From JAVJPJ01 sp040217295 (GTDB taxonomy: Bacteria > Pseudomonadota > Alphaproteobacteria > Rhodobacterales > Rhodobacteraceae), in NCBI GenBank assembly GCA_964460185.1, contig CAYWTM010000002.1, positions 28,189 through 92,188 on the forward strand: a stretch of 64,000 bases of DNA. Direction: 5' to 3'. Positions 17,455 through 25,492 of the stretch are shown here, one piece after another. The notes below the pieces were generated by a model, which saw nothing but the letters and a program-made list of their open reading frames with translations, ran no database searches and was not told where the DNA came from. The stretch's first letter is position 1; every line of letters starts with the position of its first letter. Position numbers and translations under genes: made by a program.

Positions 17455-18699
17455 ATGAAGCCGTTGCACGACGACGTCGGCCCAATCTGGCTTGACGTCA
17501 CACGGCTGGTTTCGCGGATCGGTCTCGGGCCGTTGACCGGGATCGACAGGGTCGAACTGGCCTACCTGAACCACCTGTCCAACCTCGGCGACCCCGACAC
17601 GCGCTTTGTCACCCGGACCACCCGCGGATTTTTGCTGCTGGATCACGTGGGCGGCAGGATTCTTGCTGATCTGGCGCGCGGTGAACGCGAGCCGGGACGC
17701 GCCGATGCGATGTCGCGCCTCGCCGGCCGTGGCGCCCGCCCCCGGCACCGGGTCGAGGCGACGCTGCGATCCGTTGCAGTGGGTCGTTGCACGAAATGGG
17801 GTCTGCACGGGCTTTTGACGCGCAGCAAGGGCCCGGTCACCTATATCAACACCGGGCATTCCAACCTGTCGGACAGGGTTCTGGCGGCCTTTTCGTCCCG
17901 CCCCCTGACCCAGGTTGCGGTTCTGGTGCACGACCTTATCCCCATTACGCATCCACAGTTCGTTGTCCCCGATCAGCCTGCCATATTCGCCGGCCGGATC
18001 GATCGGGTGCGCCGCCACGCCGACCTGGTGATCTGCAATTCCGCCGCCACCAAGGCGGGGCTCGTGGCTCATTGGGGTGGAAATGGCCCATATCCGGCCC
18101 TGGCCGTGGCGCATCTGGGTGTGGATCTGCTGCCAAAGGCCGATGCCGAACGCGACCGGGGCCATATCGTGATGCTGGGCACCATCGAGCCGCGCAAGAA
18201 CCATGCGTTGATGCTCGATGTCTGGGAGGCCCTTGCGAGGGAAATACCGGCCACCGATCTGCCGCAGCTTCACATCATCGGGCGGCCCGGATGGCGCATG
18301 GACGACATCATGGCGCGGGTGCGGACCCACCCGCTTTTGGGTCACGCGCTGCACTATCACGGCCCGCTTCCGGATGCCGAAGTCGCATCCCATCTGGCGC
18401 GTGCCGGTGCACTGGTGTTCCCGTCGCTGGCCGAAGGATACGGCTACCCCCCGCTTGAGGCGGCCCATGCCGGTGCGTTGCCGATCTGCAGCGACCTTCC
18501 GGTCTTTCGGGAAACCTTGGGCGACTGCGCCGTTTACGTGAAGAACGCTGATCTGTATTCATGGCTGGAAACGATTAAGAAATACGTTGTGGGTAACGTC
18601 GAGGCGCCGGATCTGGCGCGTTTCAACGTTCCAAATTGGGCAGATCACTTTTCTCAGGTGGGCAAAGCATTGACCCACGATCAAGGGGAAGGGCCGTGA
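17455..18699 (+). CDS. Glycosyltransferase family 4 (GT-B fold) protein
   Basis: A 414-residue product from ATG 17455, chosen because AAGG is placed 5 nt upstream; an in-frame GTG at 17449 is the alternative. The N-terminus IWLDVTRLVSR...LTGIDRVE is a pattern seen in GT4 enzymes of exopolysaccharide and O-antigen clusters. The C-terminal Rossmann domain contains HIVMLGTIEPRKNHALMLD and the donor-binding FPSLAEGYGYPPLEA, with the E-x7-E arrangement of retaining GT4 enzymes. The specific sugar cannot be assigned. It follows galU by 14 bp and its stop directly abuts the next ATG, so it is in an operon with its neighbours. Confidence 0.85.
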   Translation: MKPLHDDVGPIWLDVTRLVSRIGLGPLTGIDRVELAYLNHLSNLGDPDTRFVTRTTRGFLLLDHVGGRILADLARGEREPGRADAMSRLAGRGARPRHRVEATLRSVAVGRCTKWGLHGLLTRSKGPVTYINTGHSNLSDRVLAAFSSRPLTQVAVLVHDLIPITHPQFVVPDQPAIFAGRIDRVRRHADLVICNSAATKAGLVAHWGGNGPYPALAVAHLGVDLLPKADAERDRGHIVMLGTIEPRKNHALMLDVWEALAREIPATDLPQLHIIGRPGWRMDDIMARVRTHPLLGHALHYHGPLPDAEVASHLARAGALVFPSLAEGYGYPPLEAAHAGALPICSDLPVFRETLGDCAVYVKNADLYSWLETIKKYVVGNVEAPDLARFNVPNWADHFSQVGKALTHDQGEGP

Positions 18700-19710
18700 A
18701 TGAAGGCGGTTAGGCGGTACGGGCTGCGCCTTGAACGCAAGAAATACCTCGTTCGCGCCTGGCGAAAGAGCCGGTCTTTGCGCGTCGTGGCCGACCGAAC
18801 CGACGCGATCCAGCCCAACGATGTCCTGTGTTTCTGCACGCTGCGCAACGAAAAGGTGCGGCTCAAGTATTTCCTGTCCTACTACCGTGATCGCGGCGTT
18901 TCGCATTTCTTGTTCGTCGATAATGACAGCAATGACGGAAGCCGGGAGTTCCTGGAAAAACAACCCGATTGTTCTGTCTGGACCACGCCCGCCAGCTACA
19001 AGAGATCCCGGTTCGGCATGGACTGGATCAACCGTCTTTTGCGACTGTATGGGCACAGGCATTGGTGCCTTGTGGTCGATCCCGATGAATTCCTGGTCTA
19101 CCCGTTTTCCGATACCCGGCCCATTCCCGCGCTGACCGACTGGCTTGAATCGTCTTCGATCAAAAGCTTTGGCGCCATGATCCTCGACATGTATCCCAAG
19201 GGTCCGATCATGGCGCAGCCGTATTCCGAAGGGCAGGACCCCTTCGAGATCGCCTGCTGGTTCGACAGCGGCAACTACATGATCGAACGCAATTGGGATT
19301 ACGGCAACCTCTGGATACAGGGCGGGCCGCGTGCCCGGACGTTCTTTCAGGATACCCCTGCCAAGGCGCCTGCGCTGAACAAGATCCCTTTGGTCAAATG
19401 GGATCGGGCCTACACCTACGCAAGTTCGACCCACATGCTGCTGCCTCGTGGACTGAACCTCGTTTATGATGAATGGGGCGGTGAAAAGACTTCGGGCGTC
19501 TTGCTCCATGCCAAGTTCATCGACACGTTTACCGAAAAGGCGGCCGAGGAACTCGAACGTAGACAGCACTACGCCGCCTCGGCGGAATATCGGGCCTATC
19601 ATGCCGGTTTGACCGAGAATCCCGATTTCTGGACCAAATGGTCCGAGCGTTACATCAACTGGCGGCAGCTTGAGATCCTGGGCCTCATGTCGAAAGGCAA
19701 CTGGGCATGA
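18700..19710 (+). CDS. GT2-like glycosyltransferase (Glyco_tranf_2_4 type)
   Basis: A 336-residue product. The central fold has CTLRNEKVRLKYFLSYYRD (46-64) and VDNDSNDGS (73-81), the start of a GT-A fold. A DxD-like nucleotide-sugar site is VDPDEFLVYP (126-135). This matches the family of short GT2-like enzymes often found in Rhodobacterales surface-glycan clusters and related in outline to GT92. The N-terminal about 38 residues are strongly basic. The start is immediately after the previous stop and the end overlaps the next gene (ATGA), so these genes are translationally coupled. Donor and acceptor are unknown. Confidence 0.8.
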   Translation: MKAVRRYGLRLERKKYLVRAWRKSRSLRVVADRTDAIQPNDVLCFCTLRNEKVRLKYFLSYYRDRGVSHFLFVDNDSNDGSREFLEKQPDCSVWTTPASYKRSRFGMDWINRLLRLYGHRHWCLVVDPDEFLVYPFSDTRPIPALTDWLESSSIKSFGAMILDMYPKGPIMAQPYSEGQDPFEIACWFDSGNYMIERNWDYGNLWIQGGPRARTFFQDTPAKAPALNKIPLVKWDRAYTYASSTHMLLPRGLNLVYDEWGGEKTSGVLLHAKFIDTFTEKAAEELERRQHYAASAEYRAYHAGLTENPDFWTKWSERYINWRQLEILGLMSKGNWA

Positions 19711-21407
19711 GCACGCTTGGCTTTGTCATGCTCTGCCACACGGCCCTGCACCGTGCGTCCCAGGTTGCGCGGCATTGGGCCGAACGTGATTGCCCTATCG
19801 TGATCCACGTCGACAAGCAGGTGGACCGCGCCCGCTTCGATGCATTCCAAAAGGAACTGGCCGACCTGCCCAATGTCCGCTTTTCGCGGCGGGTGCATTG
19901 TGAATGGGGCACATGGTCCCTGGTCCGCGCGTCGCAGATGGCCTCGAAACAGCTTTTGCGCGAATTTCCGGGTGTGCGGCATGTCTACCTGTCCTCTGGA
20001 TCGTGCCTGCCCCTGCGCCCGGTCGAGGAATTGCGCGCCTACCTGGCCGCGCGCCCGATGACGGATTTCATCGAAAGCGTCACCATTCGCGACGTGGACT
20101 GGACCGTCGGCGGCCTGAATGACGAGCGGTTCAAATTCCGTTTCCCGTTCTCGTGGAAACGTCACCGGTTCCTGTTCGACAAATGTGTCGAACTTCAACG
20201 CAGGTTCGGGTTGCTGCGCAAAACCCCGGATGACGTGGTGCCCCATTTGGGCAGCCAGTGGTGGTGCCTGACCCGGCAGACCCTGACCGCGATACTGGAG
20301 GATCCCAGGCGCAACGAGCTGGAAGCCTACTTCAAACTGGTCTGGATCCCTGACGAAAGCTATTACCAGACCCTTGTGCGAAACTATTCGCGCAGCATCG
20401 AAAGCCGGTCCTTGACCCTGTCCAAGTTTGATTTTCAGGGAAAACCGCATGTATTTTATGACGATCATCTGCATCTTCTGCGCCGGTCAGACTGTTTTGT
20501 CGCGCGCAAGATCTGGCCCAAGGCCAACCGGCTTTACCGGACTTTCCTGACCGGAGACGGGGGTGGACCGCGCATGGCCGAACCGGCGCCGGGCAAGATA
20601 GACCGCGTCTTTTCGCGGGTTCTGGAACGTCGGACGCGGGGCCGCCCCGGCCTGTACATGCATAGCCGGTTCCCCAACCCCGATTGGGAAAACGGTAAGA
20701 CAGCCGCCCCGTATTCGGTGTTTCACGGGTTCAACGACCTGTTTGACGATTTCGAATCCTGGCTGTCGCGTCGGCTGGGCACGCCCGTCCACGGCAATCT
20801 GTTCGATCCCAAGAAGGCGCGTTTCGCAGGCGACGCGGACATCTATGCCGGCTGCCTGTCCGCCGAAGCCAAGCTGCGCGACTATGACCCGGAACACTTC
20901 CTGACCAACCTGATCTGGAACACGCGTGGCGAGCGGCAGGTGTTCCAGTTCAGCCCCCGTGACGAGCAGCGCATCGGCGCCTACATGAGCAATGATGGCA
21001 ACGCGCAGCTTTCGGTGATCACGGGCGCCTGGGCTGTGCGCCTCTACCTGTCGAACCGGAATTTCTCGGCTATTCGTCAGGACGCGGCGACATTCCAGAA
21101 ACGGGAGGTCGAATTCATCAACACGCTGCGCCATGTCAAAAGCAGGGCGGATATCCGGATCTGGACACTGGCGGAATTCATCGAAGAGCCGATGGAAAAC
21201 CTGCAAGGCATTCTCGACGCGATGGAAGGGGCCAGCGCCATGCGCCTGACCGAAGCGCCGCGCATGGCGGACCTGTCAGGTTTCCCGGCGTTTCTTCAGG
21301 CGTTGAAAAACCAGGGCATGAACCCGGTCACGGTGGGCGATTTCCCGCATGAAGGTGTCTCGCATCGTCCATCTGTTGACACGAACCGCCCCTACCTGGT
21401 GAGCTGA
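19707..21407 (+). CDS. Core-2/I-branching beta-1,6-N-acetylglucosaminyltransferase-like protein with extra C-terminal domain
   Basis: A 566-residue product. The first about 270 residues resemble the GT14 core-2/I-branching family: LGFVMLCHTALHRASQVARH, IVIHVDKQVDR, RVHCEWGTWSLVRAS, YLSSGSCLPLRP, LGSQWWCLTR and WIPDESYYQTL. The C-terminal about 290 residues are a separate region I can only describe; it includes TRGRPGLYMHSRFPNPDWENG and an Asp/Asn-rich segment, and I recall such extensions carrying DUF names in Rhodobacteraceae. The family adds branches to glycans, but the actual linkage here is unknown. It overlaps the previous gene by 4 bp and is followed 3 bp later by the sulfotransferase-like gene. 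Confidence 0.78.
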   Translation: MSTLGFVMLCHTALHRASQVARHWAERDCPIVIHVDKQVDRARFDAFQKELADLPNVRFSRRVHCEWGTWSLVRASQMASKQLLREFPGVRHVYLSSGSCLPLRPVEELRAYLAARPMTDFIESVTIRDVDWTVGGLNDERFKFRFPFSWKRHRFLFDKCVELQRRFGLLRKTPDDVVPHLGSQWWCLTRQTLTAILEDPRRNELEAYFKLVWIPDESYYQTLVRNYSRSIESRSLTLSKFDFQGKPHVFYDDHLHLLRRSDCFVARKIWPKANRLYRTFLTGDGGGPRMAEPAPGKIDRVFSRVLERRTRGRPGLYMHSRFPNPDWENGKTAAPYSVFHGFNDLFDDFESWLSRRLGTPVHGNLFDPKKARFAGDADIYAGCLSAEAKLRDYDPEHFLTNLIWNTRGERQVFQFSPRDEQRIGAYMSNDGNAQLSVITGAWAVRLYLSNRNFSAIRQDAATFQKREVEFINTLRHVKSRADIRIWTLAEFIEEPMENLQGILDAMEGASAMRLTEAPRMADLSGFPAFLQALKNQGMNPVTVGDFPHEGVSHRPSVDTNRPYLVS

Positions 21408-21410
21408 TCC

Positions 21411-22847
21411 ATGTCTGATCGCCGTTTTGAAGCCTTTGTCCTGTTTGCCGAGATGCGCACCGGGTCGAATTATCTCGAGGCCTCGCTGAACGAACTGCCG
21501 GACGTGGACTGCCTGGGTGAGATCTACAATCCGACCTTCATGGGTCATCACAACACGTTCGAGATGTTCGGGTATGACATGGACCGGCGAGAGGCCGATC
21601 CGCTTGGTCTTGTCGATGCGATGATCGCGGGCACGGATGGTTTGCCCGGATTCCGCCTGTTTCACGATCATGACGACCGGGTGGTCGACCGGGTGCTCAG
21701 CGACCCCAAATTCGCCAAGATCATCCTGACACGCAATCCGCTGGACAGCTACGTGTCGCGCAAGATCGCGACGGCCACGGGACAATGGCGCCTGACGGAC
21801 ATGAAGCACCAGCGCAGCGCACAGATCCGGTTCGATGCCGAGGAATTCGCCGAATTGCTGGAACGCCTGCAGGCGTTCCAACTGCGCCTTCAAAAGGGGT
21901 TGCAGTCTACCGGGCAGACGGCGTTCTACCTGCGCTACGAGGATATCAATGACCCCGAGGTCCTGAACGGCATCGCGACCTATCTGGGATCGGCCCACGA
22001 GGTGAAATCCGCCTCGAAAAAGCTGAAAAAGCAAAACCCGAGCGATTTGAGCGAAAAGGTCGAAAACTACGACGAGATGGTTGCCGCCCTCGCGCGGTTC
22101 GACCGGTTCGACCTGGGGCAGACGCCGAACTTTGAACCGCCGCGCCACGCAGGGGTGCCGGGGTTCGTCGCACATCCGGATGCGGGGCTGCTGTTCATTC
22201 CGGTGAAGGGCGCGCCAGAGGCAGCGGTGCTTGACTGGATGGGCAGTATTGGCGGCGTTGGGCGCGACGCGTTGTTGCGCCGGATGACCCAAAAGGAACT
22301 GCGCCAGTGGATGAAGGGCCATCCCGGTTTCCGCAGCTTTTCGGTCCTGCGCCATCCGGTCGAACGCGCCTACGCGGTCTTCAACACCTTCATCCTGCCT
22401 GACGATCGCCCGGCTTATGCCGAACCGCGGCAGGTGATGCGCCAAAGATATGCGATTCCGATCCCCGCCACGGGTTTGCCGGACACCTATGACGCCGATT
22501 CCCAAAAGGCGGCATTCCAGTCGTTCTTGTTGTTTCTAAAGGGTAACCTCGCCGCACAGACCAGCATCCGGGTCGATCAGGCATGGGCCACGCAATCGGC
22601 GATCTTGCAGGCGGCCAGCGTCGTGACGCTGCCCCACCGTATCGTGCCCGAGGCGCAGATGTGTGACCTGTTGCCGGATCTCGCTGTCGAGGCCGGCGTC
22701 AAGGCACCACCGGTCCCCGACCCGGAGCCGGTCACCGGACCCTTTCCACTGAAAGACGTCTATGACGGCAAGATCGAACAGGCCACGATCGACGCCTATC
22801 GGCGCGATTACCTGAATTTCGGCTTTTTGCGCTGGAACAAGCAGTAG
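21411..22847 (+). CDS. Two-domain sulfotransferase-like protein (NodH-like N-terminal half)
   Basis: A 478-residue product with two sulfotransferase-like halves. In the first, a PAPS 5'-phosphosulfate loop AEMRTGSNYLEASL (13-26) and a 3'-phosphate-binding segment ILTRNPLDSYVSRKI (105-119) match the NodH/Stf0 type. In the second, FIPVKGAPEAAVLDWM (262-277) has a loop lysine at 265, and SVLRHPVERAYAVFNTF (311-327) matches the 3'-phosphate site of the Sulfotransfer_2 type. The halves are joined around residue 235-260. PAPS-dependent sulfation of the glycan made by the preceding transferases is the likely role. It is the last gene of the block and converges with ptsN 12 bp away. Whether both halves are active is unknown. 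Confidence 0.8.
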   Translation: MSDRRFEAFVLFAEMRTGSNYLEASLNELPDVDCLGEIYNPTFMGHHNTFEMFGYDMDRREADPLGLVDAMIAGTDGLPGFRLFHDHDDRVVDRVLSDPKFAKIILTRNPLDSYVSRKIATATGQWRLTDMKHQRSAQIRFDAEEFAELLERLQAFQLRLQKGLQSTGQTAFYLRYEDINDPEVLNGIATYLGSAHEVKSASKKLKKQNPSDLSEKVENYDEMVAALARFDRFDLGQTPNFEPPRHAGVPGFVAHPDAGLLFIPVKGAPEAAVLDWMGSIGGVGRDALLRRMTQKELRQWMKGHPGFRSFSVLRHPVERAYAVFNTFILPDDRPAYAEPRQVMRQRYAIPIPATGLPDTYDADSQKAAFQSFLLFLKGNLAAQTSIRVDQAWATQSAILQAASVVTLPHRIVPEAQMCDLLPDLAVEAGVKAPPVPDPEPVTGPFPLKDVYDGKIEQATIDAYRRDYLNFGFLRWNKQ

Positions 22848-22859
22848 CGCGCGATTGCG

Positions 22860-23324
22860 TCAGGCGGCCTTGCTGGCCTCGCTGTCGGTCAGCAGCGTGT
22901 GCAAGGTTGCCGGATCCGTGTTGGCCCGCAACTTGGCGCAAAGCGATGCGTCGCGCAGGGTGCGCGACACGAGCGCCAGCGCCTTGAGGTGGTCGACGCC
23001 GGTATCCGCCGGCGCGAACAGGGCAAAGACCAGGTCAACGGGCTGTCTGTCCGCGGCATCGAAATCAATCGGACGTTCAAGGCGGATGAAGGCCCCCTGC
23101 ACTTCGGTCAGATCGGACAGGCGCGCATGCGGCAGCGCCACGCCATGGCCGACACCAGTGGGCCCAAGGCTCTCGCGTTCCTGGAGGGCGTCGAATATCT
23201 GGGTGTGAGGCAAGCCGATCAGGTCTTCTGCCAGATCGGAAATAGCCTGCATGAGGCGTTTCTTGCTTGTCACGTCGCTAAGCACCTTCACGGCGCCCGG
23301 CCTGAGCAGCGTAGACAGATGCAT
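22860..23324 (-). CDS. ptsN: PTS IIA-like nitrogen regulatory protein PtsN
   Basis: PtsN (EIIA-Ntr) is the terminal phosphoacceptor of the nitrogen phosphotransferase system and regulates potassium, carbon and stress functions by protein contacts. The 154-residue product is a single EIIA domain with the phosphorylated histidine H66 in GVALPHARL. Other typical elements are ESLGPTGVGHGVALPHAR and VDLVFALFAP. It is downstream of hpf on the same strand, 79 bp away, in the common lpt-hpf-ptsN order. No sugar-PTS permease is nearby, as expected for the regulatory branch. Confidence 0.93.
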   Translation of the reverse strand: MHLSTLLRPGAVKVLSDVTSKKRLMQAISDLAEDLIGLPHTQIFDALQERESLGPTGVGHGVALPHARLSDLTEVQGAFIRLERPIDFDAADRQPVDLVFALFAPADTGVDHLKALALVSRTLRDASLCAKLRANTDPATLHTLLTDSEASKAA

Positions 23325-23360
23325 TCAGTACCCCTTGTGATCCGGTTGCCCCGATCAATT

Positions 23361-23388
23361 CCGGCCGGCGCCCACGGCGCCAGGCCGG
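23361..23388 (-). other. Strong hairpin between hpf and ptsN
   Basis: CCGGCCGGCGCC and GGCGCC-A-GGCCGG form a 12-bp stem with one bulged base and a 3-nt loop. There is no T-run in either direction, so an RNA processing or stabilising role is more likely than termination. The gap holds no other gene. Confidence 0.5.
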
Positions 23389-23403
23389 TTCGCACGTTCT
23401 ATT

Positions 23404-23979
23404 TCACTTGACGATCCGTGGATCGATCCAGCCGACATTTCCGTCGTCGCGCCGGTAAACCACGTTCACCTCATTATGTCCTTCGTTGCGGAACACCAAA
23501 AGCGGCGCTCCAGCAATTTCCATCTGCATGACCGCTTCGCCAACCGATAGAGACGGAATTTTCGTCTCCATCTCGGCCACGATGATCGGCTTCAGGCTTT
23601 CGGGTTCTGTCTCATCGACATCCCCCGATCCGGCAAGGACATACATGGAGCCGCCCAGAACATCAACGGGCTCTTGCCTATCACGGTGATGGTCTTTTAG
23701 CCGGCGTTTATAGCGCCTGAGCTGCTTTTCCATCTTTTCGCAGGCGCTGTCGAAAGCGGCGTAAATCTCGTGAGCGTGGCCTTTCGCGGATGCCGTCAGC
23801 CCGGTGGACAGATGTACGGTGGCCTCGCATGCGTACTCTGCCCCGGATCTGGAAAAGATGACGTTGGCGTCTGTCGGTCGCTCGGCATATTTTCCGACCG
23901 CCGCGCCTAGACTGTCCTTTACATGGGTCTGCAGGGCTTCCCCGATGTCGATCTGTTTTCCGCTGATTTGATAGCGCAT
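23404..23979 (-). CDS. hpf: Ribosome hibernation-promoting factor, long form
   Basis: Long HPF binds the 30S decoding region and drives 100S ribosome dimers in stationary phase. The 191-residue product has the N-terminal HPF/YfiA domain (MRYQISGKQIDIGEALQTHV through YAAFDSACEKMEKQLRRYKR, about 1-100). A linker leads to the C-terminal dimerisation domain (VGEAVMQMEIAGAPLLVFRNEGHNEVNVVYRRDDGNVGWIDPR), which separates the long form from the short E. coli form. A TATCCTCC-complement (GGAGGATAC) just before the ATG gives a good ribosome-binding site. It lies in the lptB-hpf-ptsN series, but rpoN, which often sits between lptB and hpf, is absent. Confidence 0.94.
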   Translation of the reverse strand: MRYQISGKQIDIGEALQTHVKDSLGAAVGKYAERPTDANVIFSRSGAEYACEATVHLSTGLTASAKGHAHEIYAAFDSACEKMEKQLRRYKRRLKDHHRDRQEPVDVLGGSMYVLAGSGDVDETEPESLKPIIVAEMETKIPSLSVGEAVMQMEIAGAPLLVFRNEGHNEVNVVYRRDDGNVGWIDPRIVK

Positions 23980-24203
23980 GTATCCTCCGGTACATCAGGC
24001 ACACAAAGACCAACGCGCAAGTTGCGCGATGGCCCGGTGCACGGTGCTGCTCGTTTTTTGTTTTTGCTATGAGTGATCGTGCTCCGCATTGCGCGGGTCA
24101 GGCCTTGGAAAGGCGCGTCGATCAGGGATGAAGCAATTGCGAACATCCCCTTCATTTGGCGATGAGTCGGGATCATCTGTCAATCCAAAGCCGTCGGCAC
24201 GGC
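23980..24203 (-). promoter_or_regulatory. Intergenic region between lptB and hpf
   Basis: 224 bp upstream of hpf without a convincing gene; short open frames here lack family features. It includes an AT-rich stretch (about 24045-24075) that probably holds the hpf promoter. Many proteobacteria carry rpoN at this position; I see no remnant of it. Confidence 0.4.
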
Positions 24204-24992
24204 TCAGCGGATTTGAAAGCTCTGGCCCAGGTAGACCCGGCGGACGTTTTCGTCGCGCACCACTTCTTCGGCGGTTCCCGACATGATGATCGTGCCGTCA
24301 TGCAAAATGTAGGCGCGATCGACGATATCCAGGGTTTCCCGGACGTTATGATCCGTGATCAGCACCCCGATGCCACGCGTCTTGAGGTCCGATACCAAGG
24401 CGCGGATATCGCCCACCGCGATGGGGTCGACGCCTGCGAACGGTTCGTCCAGCAAGACGTAGCGCGGGTTCGAGGCCAGGCAGCGGGCAATTTCCACGCG
24501 GCGGCGTTCCCCGCCCGACAGCGACAGCGCCGGCGCGCGGCGCAGATGGCCGATGGAAAATTCCGACAATAATTCTTCCAGCCGTTCATGGCGCCGGGCG
24601 CGATCGCGTTCCACCACTTCAAGAACCGCAAGGATATTGTCTTCGACCGACAGACCGCGAAAGATCGACATTTCCTGCGGAAGATAGCCTATGCCAGCCC
24701 GCGCGCGCCGGTACATCGGATACAGCGTGACATCCCGGCCATCTATGGTGACGGTGCCGCCGTCAGGCGTGATCAGGCCGGCAATGCAGTAGAAGGATGT
24801 GGTCTTGCCCGATCCGTTCGGGCCCAACAGCGCCACCACCTCGCCCCGGTCCAGTTCCAGCGTGACATCGCGGATGACCGGCCGCTTTCGGTAGCTTTTC
24901 CGCAGGCCCCGCACCCTCAGGCCCATATCGCCCTGAGTGACCGTAAACGGAACCTCACCCTTCGGCGCGGCCGGAGGCGGGATGTCGTTCAT
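24204..24992 (-). CDS. lptB: LPS export ABC transporter ATP-binding protein LptB
   Basis: LptB is the cytoplasmic ATPase of the LptB2FG complex that extracts lipopolysaccharide from the inner membrane. The 262-residue product has Walker A GPNGSGKT (57-64), the family-specific YLPQEMSIFRGLSVEDN, the ABC signature LSGGERRRVEIARCL, Walker B VLLDEPFAGVDPIAV and the H-loop DHNVRETLDIVDRAYIL. The N-terminal 25 residues before the ABC core are an extension relative to E. coli LptB. Its ATG overlaps the lptA stop (ATGA). LptF and LptG are not in this window. Confidence 0.95.
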   Translation of the reverse strand: MNDIPPPAAPKGEVPFTVTQGDMGLRVRGLRKSYRKRPVIRDVTLELDRGEVVALLGPNGSGKTTSFYCIAGLITPDGGTVTIDGRDVTLYPMYRRARAGIGYLPQEMSIFRGLSVEDNILAVLEVVERDRARRHERLEELLSEFSIGHLRRAPALSLSGGERRRVEIARCLASNPRYVLLDEPFAGVDPIAVGDIRALVSDLKTRGIGVLITDHNVRETLDIVDRAYILHDGTIIMSGTAEEVVRDENVRRVYLGQSFQIR

Positions 24993-25483
24993 TCCGATGC
25001 GCCGGTGTCCAGAATGGTGCGCACACGCCCGCCCATGGTGCCGTTCCCGGTCGACATATCGACGACCATACGTTCGCCGGCAATGGTGCTGGATCCCTGC
25101 GTGACAAGAACGTTGCCGGTCATTGTCAGCATCGACGTGCCGACGGTATAAACCGCTTCGGATCCTTCCGCCGCGTCAACGCCCCGGGTGATCAGAACGC
25201 CGCCCGTTGCCAGCAACTCGTTCACTTCGCGGCTGCCATCGACATCGGAATATATGACCTGAACCTGATCGGCCGCCATGCGCATATCGCCCTGAACGAC
25301 GATGACATTGCCGATAAAGGTCGCCTGACCGGTGGTCTGATCGATCGACAGGCTGTCCGAAGTCACCTCGACCGATTGGCTGGAATCATGCGGTGTGCCG
25401 CCAAATCCGATATTCACCTGGGCCGTGGCAGCGCCGGAGAGGCAAAGGATCAGGGCAATTTGAAAAAGGCAACGTGACAACAT
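24989..25483 (-). CDS. lptA: LPS transport periplasmic protein LptA
   Basis: LptA forms the periplasmic bridge that carries lipopolysaccharide from LptC to LptD. The 164-residue product begins with a signal peptide (MLSRCLFQIALILCLSGAATAQ, about 1-22). An OstA-like beta-jellyroll follows, seen as repeated short strands such as VEVTSDSLSIDQTTGQATFI, GNVIVVQGDMRMAADQVQVI and STIAGERMVVDMSTGNG. It lies 9 bp after lptC and overlaps lptB by 4 bp, the standard lptC-lptA-lptB operon. Confidence 0.92.
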   Translation of the reverse strand: MLSRCLFQIALILCLSGAATAQVNIGFGGTPHDSSQSVEVTSDSLSIDQTTGQATFIGNVIVVQGDMRMAADQVQVIYSDVDGSREVNELLATGGVLITRGVDAAEGSEAVYTVGTSMLTMTGNVLVTQGSSTIAGERMVVDMSTGNGTMGGRVRTILDTGASE

Positions 25484-25492
25484 GGTTTTGAT

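Noticed and set aside
23919..24176. Small open frame (85 codons) between lptB and hpf.
   Set aside because: It overlaps the start of hpf in another frame, has no ribosome-binding site and no family resemblance.
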